From positions 123,908-187,907 of the forward strand of contig NW_018396416.1 of NCBI RefSeq assembly GCF_000003195.3: a stretch of DNA of 64,000 nt, written 5' to 3'. Both the position numbers and the translations under genes were made by a program. Source of the stretch: Sorghum bicolor (lineage: Eukaryota; Streptophyta; Magnoliopsida; Poales; Poaceae). How positions within the stretch are numbered: position 1 is the stretch's first letter; each line of letters opens with the position of its first letter. Positions 46,473 through 56,714 of the stretch are shown piece after piece. The notes below the pieces were generated by a model. The model worked only from the letters and a program-made list of their open reading frames with translations. It ran no database searches and was not told the origin of the DNA.

Positions 46473-49400
46473 ATGGCGAAGAGCGACTCCAAGAAGAGGG
46501 CCGAACTGATGGCCAGGGAGTGGAAAATGTCCCGCAGCACCACCAAGTCCCTCGGTGACCTCGTCGAGATGGGACTCCTGCATAGCTCGGAGCTCGGCGG
46601 CTGGAGAGCGCCGGAAGGGGAGAGCTTCCCCGACCCTCGTGCCGGTGAGGTCGTTGTGTTCGAAGATTTCATTAAGAGGGGCTTTGGGGTTCCTGTTCAT
46701 CCTTTTCTTCAAGGCCTTCTTTTGTATTATGAGATCGGGATTTGCAATCTGCACCCGAACTCAATTCTCCTTATCTCCACTTTTATTCATCTGTGCGAGG
46801 CCTATGTTGGTATAGTGCCGCACTTCGATCTTTTTCGTTATCTTTTCTGCTTGAGGAAAAAGGGGGCGGTTGGAGGCTCCAAGGTTGCAGGTGGAGTATA
46901 CCTCAACCTTCGTGATGGAATGAAGAACCGCTACCTGCACTGTCCATGGAACACTTCCTTGACCGAATGGTATAGGAAGTGGTTTTACATCAGGGAGGAA
47001 CCAGGCAGCTCCACGTTCTGCGACGTGGGATACATTCCTGAGAAGAGGGTGAGCTGGACCGACCGCCCGGAGTTCGACGGTCAAGTGGCGGATCTCATGA
47101 AGTTGATCGACTGGTCGCGCCTGGACGGGCTTGGCGTTGTCGACAACTTCATTTGTCGTCGGGTGATGCCCTGCCAGAAGAGGGTGCACTCGGCGTACGA
47201 GTATGCCGGAAGCGTGGACCCGACCAGGATGCGACCGGAGATCTTGGAGAAGGCGGAGGTACAGCAGCTGTTGAACGAGCTGTTCAACTTCGCGGACGGA
47301 GGCTTCATAGGTGGCAGTGATCGGGTGCAAGCCTTCAAGTTAGGACGACCAGCACCAAAGGTATGTTGCAGATTATTTTGTTTTAGCATTCGTATATTGT
47401 CTGCAGCTGACTCATCTTTGTTGCTTTTGCAGATCGGCGATGTCGACCGGTGCACAGTGTATGTATCACTGGCACCGGGGATGGAGAATCCTGCGGGAGA
47501 AGTCCCGCCAGAGGAGGACGCTGCTCGGTGTACTCATTACACCAGCAGTGAGGAGGAACAAGCCCGCCCTGTCCCGACCACCGAGGAAAGGGTGGCGGGG
47601 AAAAGGCCAATGCCTGCGGATCCGTCGCCGGCGGCGACACTGCCGGCAGAGAGCAGCCAAGCGCCGAAGCGCCGTCGGCTCGTGCGGATCGTTGACGACG
47701 ACGACGACGAGGAGGCCGCACCGTCGCTAGTTCGACGTCCTCGGAGCCGCCCGGATAGTGCGCCGGCCACTACTGATCGGGTGGCCAGCGACCCTCCTGC
47801 ACCGCGCGTTGTCGAGATGGGAGCGCAGGTGCTAGCTGGCCGGACGAGGAGGAGGTTCACCGCGACCCACCGTCGATCGGACCTGTAAGTGTTCGACTTA
47901 CGTATTTTGGCTTTTTTTTATACTTTTGTTCTTTTAGCGCGCCGTCGGATGTCAACCCCGGCCATGCCGCCGGCCAGGGGACGGGTGAGCCTGCCTGCGC
48001 TGCTGAAGACGCGGCGCCGCAGACCACGAAGCAGCCTGCGGCTGCAGCCGTGCCTGTGAGCACCGAGGAGCCCCCTGCCGCGGCACCGACCACGGCGAGC
48101 AGCCCGGCCAGGGCTGAGGAGGCTACAGGGGCACCTCCCCCAGCGAACGCCATAGAAGGGGAGGGGAGAGCCCCGACCCCTCCTCCCGCCGAGCAGAGCG
48201 AAGTCCCCACGCCGACCCGAGCAGGGGCCGCTTCGACTGCAGGATCCCCGGGTCTGGCCCGGGGGCCAGTAATGCCTTCGACTACTACCGGGGGCAATAC
48301 GAGGGTTGAGGAGGAAACCCAAGCGGCCTCCGACGACAAGGTGGAGGAGATTGAAGGTTGTCCCCGCGATGGCCGCCAACACGTGTATGTGTGGCGCCAA
48401 CGCGGGGATCACTTCATCGGGCATGAGGAGCTCGCCGAGACCGAGGAGGCCGCCAGGGTCGAGCGCGCGGCCAAACGCCTCGTCGACGAAGTCAAGGTAA
48501 GCGGTTCTTTACGATGTTGTACATTCTGTGCGTTGTCTTGCTTGGTTGTCAATGTTCGTTTTGTAGGGCGCGATGAAAACGGCGAAGTACCGGAAACGGT
48601 GCTTTGACCAGATAGAAGGCGTTGTGGCCGAGAACAAGGCCCTGGCCGCGGAGGTGGACCCGCTGCGATCGGAGGTTGGGGAGAAAATGGCCGAGATGAA
48701 TGCCCAAGAGGAGCATCGTCTCGAGCTTACCCGTCGCTTGGCCGACCAGTACCGTCAGCGAGAAGGTTAGTCACGCCCTCCGAGCACCTGCGTGTATCTG
48801 TGTAGTTTGCTTTGCTGACCAGGTTATGATTCATTTAGACCTGGAGGAGGAGGTGACGCACCTCCGACAGGAGAAGGAGCAGCTCAGCCAAGAGCTCGCT
48901 GGTGCGCTGGAGTCCGGGCGTCGAACAGGAGAGGAGTTGGGTCGTAAGGACCGGGAGTTATCTGGTAATACGCATCGCCTCGTTATCTGCCCCTTGTCAC
49001 CCCCTTTGTTTTTTTGATATGTCGAAGATAACGTCCTGCTTGACTTGCAGTGCTCAAGGTGAACGCCAAGAAACACCTGGATGAGCTGGTCAAGGACTTG
49101 GACTCCTGGAAGGTCAACTGTTGTAAGATCTGGAAGGGGGTATCCCCGGTCCTGGATCTGATCAGTCCCGAGCTCCCGGAGAGCCAGCCCCGCGCGCCGA
49201 AGTTGACTCCGGTGGAGAAGGCGCAACGGGCGTGGGACTGGCTCCAGCAATTTGTGAAGGACGCTGGGGAGTTCGCTGCCGTGCATGTCCTTAGCATGGT
49301 GCGCGCCCACTACCCCCTAGTCGACTTGTCCAGGCTGGAGAAGGGGTACCCCAAGGAGGTCGCCCCGCAGGAGGCGGACGAGCTTCGGGGTGGTCTGTTG

Positions 49401-49625
49401 GACTTGTCGTCGATGGTGATCGGCGACATCAACCTGTGCGGAACGGCCACTCCCCCCGACCAGCCAGGCTCAGACAGGTCGGCCAGGGAGCTGTCGGGCG
49501 CGTCCGTTGCGGGAGATGGGCGGTCGACGCCTGCGGTCTCGACCAGCCAGGCGCCGGTGGCCCCGACTCCTTCGTCCGGGCAGCAGGGCCAAACGGGTGA
49601 TCAGCCCGAGCAGTTAGGCCGATAG
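46473..49625 (+). CDS. Intact six-exon antisense gene of element B (932 aa), plant gypsy-type transposon protein
   Basis: Exons: 46473-47360, 47433-47884, 47938-48496, 48567-48765, 48839-48964 and 49051-49625. All introns are short (53-86 bp) with GT-AG borders, and the phases join into one open frame. Residues 70-130 hold the putative gypsy-type transposon domain found in antisense ORFs of Tat elements (FGVPVHPFLQGLLLYYEIG, FRYLFCLRKK). Exon 2 has a basic-acidic stretch (KRRRLVRI then DDDD), exon 3 is Ala/Pro-rich and disordered-looking, and exons 4-5 form a coiled coil (LRQEKEQLSQELAG). Exon 6 is a compact conserved domain (WDWLQQFVKDAGEF) with a Ser/Pro tail. No membrane segment. Molecular function is unknown. 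Being opposite to gag-pol, it must be made from its own promoter. Confidence 0.75.
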
Positions 49626-49696
49626 GGTAGTCTGTAGGAATAGACTAGCGTCTGCCCGTCAGGGTATTTATTGTAAACTTTGTATGTAAAGTTTGT

Positions 49697-49702
49697 AATA
49701 AA
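49697..49702 (+). terminator. Poly(A) signal of antisense gene, element B
   Basis: AATAAA 72 bp after the stop, in TTTGTAATAAAAC, matching the position in A. It lies between the convergent antisense gene and pol. Confidence 0.6.
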
Positions 49703-49914
49703 ACTTGCTTTTGTCATGACCGTTATTTTGAGCGCTGTACAATTTTCTGAGTGACATGTCACCGTATTCGACTTTGTAGTCGCTAGGAGCTTCCATTGCA
49801 GAAGGTTTGCCAAGAGTTCTGCGTGCAACAAAGTATAGGCAAAAAATAGAAAACTTTATTATTGACAATTATAAGATATTTACAAGCGAAAGTTATTAGA
49901 ACTTATGGGTAAAA

Positions 49915-52900
49915 TCATCGAAGTTTGTCTATATGCCAAGAGTTAGGCACGCGTGTCCCGTCTGGGTATGCCAATCTGTAGGACGTGGGTCGTGTGACTT
50001 CGGCGACCACGAAGGGTCCTTCCCAGGGAGTGGAGAGCTTGTGCATTCCCTCTTGGCTTGTTCTCCACCTAAGTACCAGGTCGCCGGCCACGAAGGAACG
50101 GTCCTTGACGTTCTTGTTGTGGTATCGCCTGACTGCCGCGAGGTACTTTGCTGTTCGGAGACAAGAATTCAAACGCTTTTCCTCCATGCAGTTGATTTCG
50201 AGTTCTCTGGCGTTGTCGGCTGTCGCCTGGTCAAAGTGTTCGATCCTAGGAGATCCGAAGGTTATGTCAGACGGCAGGACTGCCTCGGAGCCGTAGACCA
50301 TGAAGTAGGGAGATACTCCTGTGTTTCGACTGGTCTGAGTTCGGAGGCCCCAGACCATGGCAGGTAACTCTTTCATCCATCGACCGGGTGCTCTGTCATT
50401 CTCGGTGTACAGCCTTTTCTTTAGGGCATCAATGATCATTCCGTTTGCGCGTTCAACTTGACCATTGGCCCGTGGATGAGCCACTGACACGTATTTTATG
50501 ACTATGCCTCTGTCATCGTAGAAGTCCCAAAATGTGGTGCCAGTAAACTGAGTACCCAGGTCGGTGATTATGCTGTTCGGGATGCCGAATCTGTGTATGA
50601 TTTGATTGAGGAACTCTACAGCCTTCTCGGAGGTTGCTTTGACCAGAGGCATGTATTCAATCCACTTGGAGAACCTGTCGATTAATATGAAAACAAACTT
50701 GAAGTTGCCGGGAGCTGGTTTAAATGGCCCGATCATGTCAAGCCCCCAGCAAGCGAAGGGCCAGGACGACGGGATGGTTTGAATTTCGTGAGCAGGTACG
50801 TGGGTCCTCTTAGCGAAAAACTGACATCCTTCGCAGTGTCGGACCAATTTTTCTGCGTCGTTGACCGCGGTTGGCCAATAAAAACCTGCCCGGAAGGCTT
50901 TTCCGACCAATGTTCTGGATGCGGCATGATTGCCGCAGGATCCAGCATGTATGTCTTCTAGGAGCTTGATACCATCATCCTGGGATATGCATTTGAGCAG
51001 TACCTCAGAGCTTGCGTTTTTTCGCATAAGTTTGCTGTCGACCAGGATGTAGTTCTTTGACCGTCGAATGAGGCGCTCGTTCTCTGTCTTGTCCAGAAAG
51101 CCTGTCCCGTCCGTTATATACTTGATGAAAGGGGTACGCCAGTCATGACCACCGGTTGTCGGAGTGGCATCGTCTATGAGCATTGCCTCAGTGGGTTGCT
51201 TGTCGACCAGGGAGGAGCCTACGCTGGGCTCGTGGATGTCCTGGATGAAAATACCCCGCGGGATCTGGGCCCGAGATGATCCTAATTTTGACAACGCATC
51301 TGCTGCCTGGTTCTTATCCCGGACCACATGGATGTACTCTATGCCGTAGAAGTTGGTTTCCCATTTGCGAATTTCTTTGCAGTAGAGATCCATCTTTTCG
51401 TGGGTTGCCTCCCACTCCTTGTTGAGCTGATTGATAACCAAAGCAGAGTCGCCATAGACATAGAGGCGTTTGACTCCCAGCTCAACGGCTAGCCTTATGC
51501 CGTGCAGGCATGCTTCGTATTCGGCGACATTGTTTGATGCCGGAAAGAGGATCCTAAGGACGTAACGCAGTTTGTCCTTGTTAGGCGACACGAACAGTAT
51601 CCCAGCGCCGGCACCGTTGATGTTCAAGGACCCGTCAAAGAACATTGACCAGTGGTCGGAGACATCGGGAACAGGAAGCTCGTTGAGATCCGTCCACTCA
51701 GCAATGAAATCGACCAAAGCCTGAGACTTAACTGTGGTGCGGCTCTGGAACTCTAGGGAAAATGGGCATAACTCCATTGCCCATTTTACGATTCTGCCAT
51801 TGGCATCTTTATTGCGCAGAATGTCCCCGAGAGGGAAATTGGTGGTCACCGAGACTCGATGGCCGTCGAAGTAATGTTTCAGCTTTCTTGACGTTATTAG
51901 GATAGCGTATATGAGCTTCTGTATCTGTGGGTACCTGGCCTTGGACTCGTTTAAGACCTCACTTATGAAGTAAACGGGTCTCTGGACTTTATAGGCATGA
52001 CCTGGCTCATCTCGCTCGACCACTATTGATGTGGAAACAACCCTGTCGATTGCAGCAATGTAAAGGAGTAGGTCTTCATCGGGCTGAGGCGCTGTAAGGA
52101 CAGGTGGCGAAGTGAGAAAAGTCTTGAGCTGAGTGAATGCGGCGTCGGCTTCCTCTGTCCAAGAAAATTTTTCCGACGCTTTCAAGAGTTTGAAGAAAGG
52201 GAGGCCTTTTTCTCCTAGTCTTGAGATGAAGCGACTGAGGGCGGCCATACATCCGGTAAGCTTCTGAATATCCTTGACATTCTTAGGCGGCCGCATGTCG
52301 AGTACTGCTTTTACTTTTGAAGGGTTTGGTCGTATGCCGTCACGACTGACAACGTTGCCGAGTAGTATACCAGAAGGAACACCAAAGATGCACTTTTTGG
52401 GGTTAAGCTTCCACTTGTACCGATTAAGCGCCTTGAAAGTTCGGTCTAAGTTGTCGATTAGGGTGCTTGCGTCCCTTGTTTTTACGACCACGTCGTCTAC
52501 ATAGGCCTCGACGTGGTCATCACGAATCTCGTCGTGGAGGCATTGCTGGATAGCCCGTTGATAAGTGGCTCCGGTGTTTTTTAGTCCGAAGGACATGGTC
52601 GTGTAGCAGTATGCGCCAAAAGGAGTAATGAAGGATGTTTTTATCTGATCGTCTTCCTTTAGCGAGATCGGGTGATAACCAGAGTAGCAATCTAGAAAAG
52701 AGAGGAGTTCGCATCCGGCCGTTGAGTCGACCACCTCGTCGATGCGAGGGAGACCAAAAGGATCTTTAGGACAGTGTTTATTGAGATCAGTGTAATCAAC
52801 ACACATTCTCCATTCATTGTTCTTTTTGCGTACAAGAACCGGATTGGCGAGCCAATCGGGATGATACACTTCTTTTATGAATCCGGCTGCTAGAAGTCGT

Positions 52901-53088
52901 GTTATTTCTGTCCTAATAGCCTCCTTTTTTTCACGAGCGAACCGTCGCAGCTTTTGCTTGATTGGTCTTGCGGTCTTCGAGACATTTAAGGAGTGCTCGA
53001 TCAGGTTTCGTGGGACGCCGGGCATGTCTACGGGTTTCCATGCAAAAACGCTCACGTTGTCCCTTAGAAACCTGACGAGCGCGTCTTC
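49915..53088 (-). CDS. RT-RNase H-integrase of element B (open pol frame)
   Basis: Open from just after the UAG (53089-53091) for about 1057 codons. [49 protein letters not shown]. RNase [38 protein letters not shown] and [11 protein letters not shown], all four acidic positions kept. Integrase: HAGSCGNHAASRTL with CEGCQFF (HHCC), then WGLDMIGPF, IITDLGTQF and VERANGMI (DDE). A C-terminal stop (TGA 49915-49917) removes only the last RFYP residues present in A. YHPISLKED replaces YHQISLKED in RT. There is no independent Met at the start, so expression depends on passing the UAG or on an internal start at 53055. Confidence 0.9.
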   Translation of the reverse strand, partial: EDALVRFLRDNVSVFAWKPVDMPGVPRNLIEHSLNVSKTARPIKQKLRRFAREKKEAIRTEITRLLAAGFIKEVYHPDWLANPVLVRKKNNEWRMCVDYTDLNKHCPKDPFGLPRIDEVVDSTAGCELLSFLDCYSGYHPISLKEDDQIKTSFITPFGAYCYTTMSFGLKNTGATYQRAIQQCLHDEIRDDHVEAYVDDVVVKTRDASTLIDNLDRTFKALNRYKWKLNPKKCIFGVPSGILLGNVVSRDGIRPNPSKVKAVLDMRPPKNVKDIQKLTGCMAALSRFISRLGEKGLPFFKLLKASEKFSWTEEADAAFTQLKTFLTSPPVLTAPQPDEDLLLYIAAIDRVVSTSIVVERDEPGHAYKVQRPVYFISEVLNESKARYPQIQKLIYAILITSRKLKHYFDGHRVSVTTNFPLGDILRNKDANGRIVKWAMELCPFSLEFQSRTTVKSQALVDFIAEWTDLNELPVPDVSDHWSMFFDGSLNINGAGAGILFVSPNKDKLRYVLRILFPASNNVAEYEACLHGIRLAVELGVKRLYVYGDSALVINQLNKEWEATHEKMDLYCKEIRKWETNFYGIEYIHVVRDKNQAADALSKLGSSRAQIPRGIFIQDIHEPSVGSSLVDKQPTEAMLIDDATPTTGGHDWRTPFIKYITDGTGFLDKTENERLIRRSKNYILVDSKLMRKNASSEVLLKCISQDDGIKLLEDIHAGSCGNHAASRTLVGKAFRAGFYWPTAVNDAEKLVRHCEGCQFFAKRTHVPAHEIQTIPSSWPFACWGLDMIGPFKPAPGNFKFVFILIDRFSKWIEYMPLVKATSEKAVEFLNQIIHRFGIPNSIITDLGTQFTGTTFWDFYDDRGIVIKYVSVAHPRANGQVERANGMIIDALKKRLYTENDRAPGRWMKELPAMVWGLRTQTSRNTGVSPYFMVYGSEAVLPSDITFGSPRIEHFDQATADNARELEINCMEEKRLNSCLRTAKYLAAVRRYHNKNVKDRSFVAGDLVLRWRTSQEGMHKLSTPWEGPFVVAEVTRPTSYRLAYPDGTRVPNSWHIDKLR

Positions 53089-53091
53089 CTA
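53089..53091 (-). promoter_or_regulatory. In-frame UAG between protease and RT, element B
   Basis: Reads GAT CCA AAA TAG GAA GAC on the minus strand, with protease and RT in the same frame. Directly downstream, GACG-CGCT-CGTC could form a 4-bp hairpin, but A has a mismatch in it and C lacks it. Confidence 0.6.
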
Positions 53092-56000
53092 TTTTGGATC
53101 CAGATTGGCCCCGATGAGGGCCGTCTTTTCGGGGCTGCCGTTGACCAGCTGTACTTCCTTGTACTCCTTGGATTTTGAATTCTTCTTGGCTGTCTCCTGC
53201 TCGGGTAGTCGAAGCTGGTCGGGGGGCAGCTGCGCGGCTTGGGTTGCTGTTTCTGCCATGCGGATTGAGAGGTCTATTGCTTCGGTGATCTTGAAGCTCT
53301 CTTCTTCGCAGGTATACGCGGTATAGACGTTGCCTCTGATGGTTAAGACACCCTTCTCCGTAGGCATCTTAAGGACCAGGTATGAGTAGTGCGGGACTGC
53401 CATGAACTTTAAGACACCCGTCGAAGTCCGCGACCACGAAGTTGATAAACTCTGTCCGAAAGTGGTCGGGTGTGCCGAATTGGACAGGCAATGTTATCTG
53501 TCCGAGGGGCACTGAGCTCTGACCTGGCAAAACCCCCCAGAATTGGGCATCGTAGGGTTTTAGTTGTGCAGGAGATATCTTGAGAGCGGGCAGGCTGTTG
53601 CGGAAGAGGATGTCGATGGAGCTTCCCCCGTCCACGAGCACGCGCTCGAATCTGATGCTGTTGATGCAAGGGTCCAGGATCAGAGGGAAACGACCTGGCT
53701 CTGGGATAGCGGCCCACTGGTCCTTCCTGCTGAATGAGATCTCCCTATGCGACCACGGGGGAAATTTTGGGTCTGCGATCAGCCCATCCGTACTGTCTAT
53801 GTTGAGGCAGGCTCTTTTTAATAGCTTTCTTTCTCGCTTAGATTCGATGGAGACCTTGCCCCCGAAGATGGAGTGGACCATGTCAGTGGGGCTGACATAT
53901 TGGTGTCGGGGGTCCCTATCTTGGTCCTCATCCTCGTCTTCGTGGTCGTGCCCATCTCGCTTGCCGTTTTTCTTAGCGGAGTCGTCTTGGGCGGCCCGCC
54001 GTGTATAGATGCTTTTGAGGACGCGGCACTCTTCCATGGTATGATTAGACTTTGGATGTAGTTGGCACGGTCCCTTCAACGTTTTGTTGTAGTCTTCTTG
54101 GTAGTCCCGCCGCCCGTTGGGACGCTTGACCGTATTTACTTCGTGGTCGTAGTCACGGGGGCGCTTTCCTCTGAAATCGTCGCGGTTTTCGCGCCGCCGA
54201 TCCCAACCTTCTCTGTGATCGTGGTTGTCGGGGCGGCGGTTGTTCCTGTTGTCGTATCGACCGCGACCGTCATCTCGCCGGGGAGGCTGGTCGGGACTTC
54301 TCGCATCGTCTCGGATTAGTTTTTCCGCGTCGTCGGCGTCGGCATAATTTTTGGCCGTGGTGAGGAGCTCCGCCACCGTCGTTGGTCGTTTACGCAACAG
54401 CTTGTTCCTTAGCGCTTCATGGAAGCGCAGGCCCTTGATGAAGGCAGAGATTGCCTCGTCGTGGGAAATCTTCGGGATCTTAAGGCGCATATCCGAGAAT
54501 CGTCGGATGTAATCGCGCAGAGGTTCATTTTTCCTATCCCTTATCCTTTCGAGGTCATACTTATTTCCAGGCTGCTCGCATGTGGCGATGAAGTTGTCGA
54601 TGAAAGCCTGGCGTAGCTCTTCCCAAGGGTCGAAGGAGTCCTCAGGCAAGCCAAGAAGCCACTGATGACCAGCCTGGTCGAGGACTACGGGGAAGTAGTT
54701 GGCCATGACGTGCTCATCTCCCGCTGCTGATCGGACGACGATTTCATAGAGAGTGATCCAGTTCTCTGGATTTTCCTTGCCATCGTATTTTTTAAGTTTT
54801 TCGAGCTTGAAGTTGCGGGGCCACACGACCTGGCGGAGGTGTGAGGAAAATTGCCTTAGGCCCGGAGGGCCGTGTGTTGCATCGTACTCGATACGGCGCA
54901 GGTTTTCGTGGGCTGCTCTCTCTGTGGCACGCCTGTTGATGCGGTCCCGGGCATCTTTGGGAGGGATGTTGTGCCAAAGATCCCTGTGTTGGTTCACTTC
55001 TTGACCGCGTCTGCGGTTCTGTTCACGGTGACCGTCGGTGTCCCGACCACCCTCGTCGCGCCGTGAATCGTTTCGATGGTTGTCGGGAGAGCGGCTACGG
55101 CGACGCCTGCTTGGAGGTGGTGAGGTCCGGCTACGATCAGTCTGGTCGGAGGTGGCTTCTGTGTAAGAGACGTCCTGGACTCTCTTGAGCAGAGTGGCTG
55201 TCTGTCCCATTGCGGCGATCAGGTGTGCTCGGATGCTGGTCCGGACTCCTTGGCACTCAGGGGTATCAGGGAGCCGATCTAGATTAGCCATGGCGACAGC
55301 CACGTTGGCGCTTGGCGTCTTGTAGACTGGCTGGTCCCCGACCATGTCAAAAGCGCCGTTGAGATTATGCAGTGGAATTTGTTGTTGCTCATCCGCACGT
55401 CGTCGGGCGCGATCGGCGTTGCGCTGCTCGCGGAGTTGCCTTTGCTCGTCCGTTTCTCCATCGACGACCGGTTCGTCGGCGCTGACGTTGAAGACAATAT
55501 CTCCTCGCCGAGGGGGGAATACCGGGAAACGAGGGAAACCCGGAGGGTGTGAGGGCAAATCCAGGTCGTAGTCCTCGTCTTCGGTGTTTATAACTTCGGT
55601 GGGGACGGACCCGGTGCTCGAGTTGGTGCTGGAAGCCTGGCCGTCCCGTGGTTCTTGGACTGTCACCATGTTGACGTAGTGACGATCGTTCCTTTTTGGC
55701 GACCAACCCGCTTTGCTGAAAACGGATTGGATGTGCCGCGAGTAGAGAGAGGCCGAGTTGTTCAGGCCGCAAGGATAGTCTCCCTTCTTGAGCTTGACGG
55801 ATCGTCCTGAGGGAGTTGAGGTTATCGTCAGGGGCGTTCCCAGCCGTTCGTGTGTAACAACACGAGTTGGCCGACGGGATTTGAAAAAATCCGTTGGAGC
55901 AGCTTGATGAGGCTGACACAGGATTCCGTCCACTAGTTGGGAGGCTTCAAGTAGCTTGGAATCAGCGCGATCGAGCGCTTGGAGAAGGTCCGAGCAGCCG

Positions 56001-56206
56001 ATCTTCTTTCCCTTATAGTGCGGGAGCGGTGGTCGGGCGCTCGGTGCCGCCACGCGAGTGGTCGGAGACGACGTGGTCTCAGATCGGATTTGAGTTTCTT
56101 TTGAAACCGTGGTCGTGAGGCCGTCGCTGCACGTCGTCCACGTTATCTGGCCGACGGTGAACGTGAGGCCTTCAGGTACGGTCGCGGAAGCTGGGATCGT
56201 AACCAT
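53092..56206 (-). pseudogene. Gag-protease of element B, broken in protease
   Basis: Start ATG 56206 (MVTIPASATVPEG), open for 945 codons to 53369. Order: Pro/Arg-rich N-terminus, acidic middle, capsid (WPRNFKLEKLKKYDGKENPE to FIKGLRFHEALRNKLL, about residues 455-650), zinc-knuckle variant CQLHPKSNHTMEEC, protease motif VLVDGGSSIDILF. After FVVADFDG the YHAILGR block is missing and the frame shifts, so the last part (53089-53403, AVPHYSYLVLKMP) is in another frame. Without that join, gag-protease and pol cannot be one polyprotein. Confidence 0.9.
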
Positions 56207-56234
56207 CTTTTTTGCCAGAGAAGTTGCACGCACA

Positions 56235-56253
56235 CCCCCTACCTGGCACGCCA
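56235..56253 (-). other. Primer binding site, element B
   Basis: Minus strand TGGCGTGCCAGGTAGGGGG, one transition away from the A site, one base inside the LTR. Confidence 0.75.
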
Positions 56254-56254
56254 C

Positions 56255-56714
56255 TGTCGACGAAAGCTAGTCGGCAGTCTACCTTGGGGTATACCCACGG
56301 TAGTAGTTTATCGGTAGACGGTGCGCAAACTACGAACTCGATGGTGACGCAAGACATGGACAAGCTTTTTATCCAGGTTCGGCCGCCGGGTTGGCGTAAT
56401 ACCTACGTCCTGCGTCTGGTTGTATTGATTTGTGTTGAGAGAATATGATATCCTCGGGGGGTCCCTTGTCTCTCCTTATATAGTCCGGAGGACAGGGTTA
56501 CAGATCTGGAAACTAATCCTAGTCGGTTACAATTGACATAGATAGTTCGATATCAATTCCTATTCTAACCGACTAGAATCCTGTTTGATCTCCACGTCTT
56601 GTTTCCTTGCGCGAAACTCCAAGCTGTCGGATCAAACCTTGAGCTTGTCTCGTAATGGGCCAAGCCTCCTGGCCCAAGTCTAGCCGTAAGGGTATAGGGG
56701 TCTATACCCCCACA
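56255..56714 (-). repeat. 5' LTR of element B
   Basis: 460 bp, TGTCGACGAAAGC to TATACCCCCACA. Minus-strand TATATAAG at 56475-56482. The copia coding sequence resumes at 56715. Confidence 0.95.

Larger units (their letters stand above)
44673..56714 (-). mobile_element. Element B: complete Tat-like Ty3/gypsy element nested in the copia element (12,042 bp)
   Basis: 460-bp LTRs at 44673-45132 and 56255-56714, target duplication AGAGC at 44668-44672 and 56715-56719. Same family and layout as A. The LTRs differ at about six sites by eye (near 1.3%). Pol is open except for the UAG and a nonsense codon four residues from the end. Gag is open, but protease carries a frameshifting deletion. The antisense gene is intact. 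B must be younger than its copia host. Confidence 0.95.
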
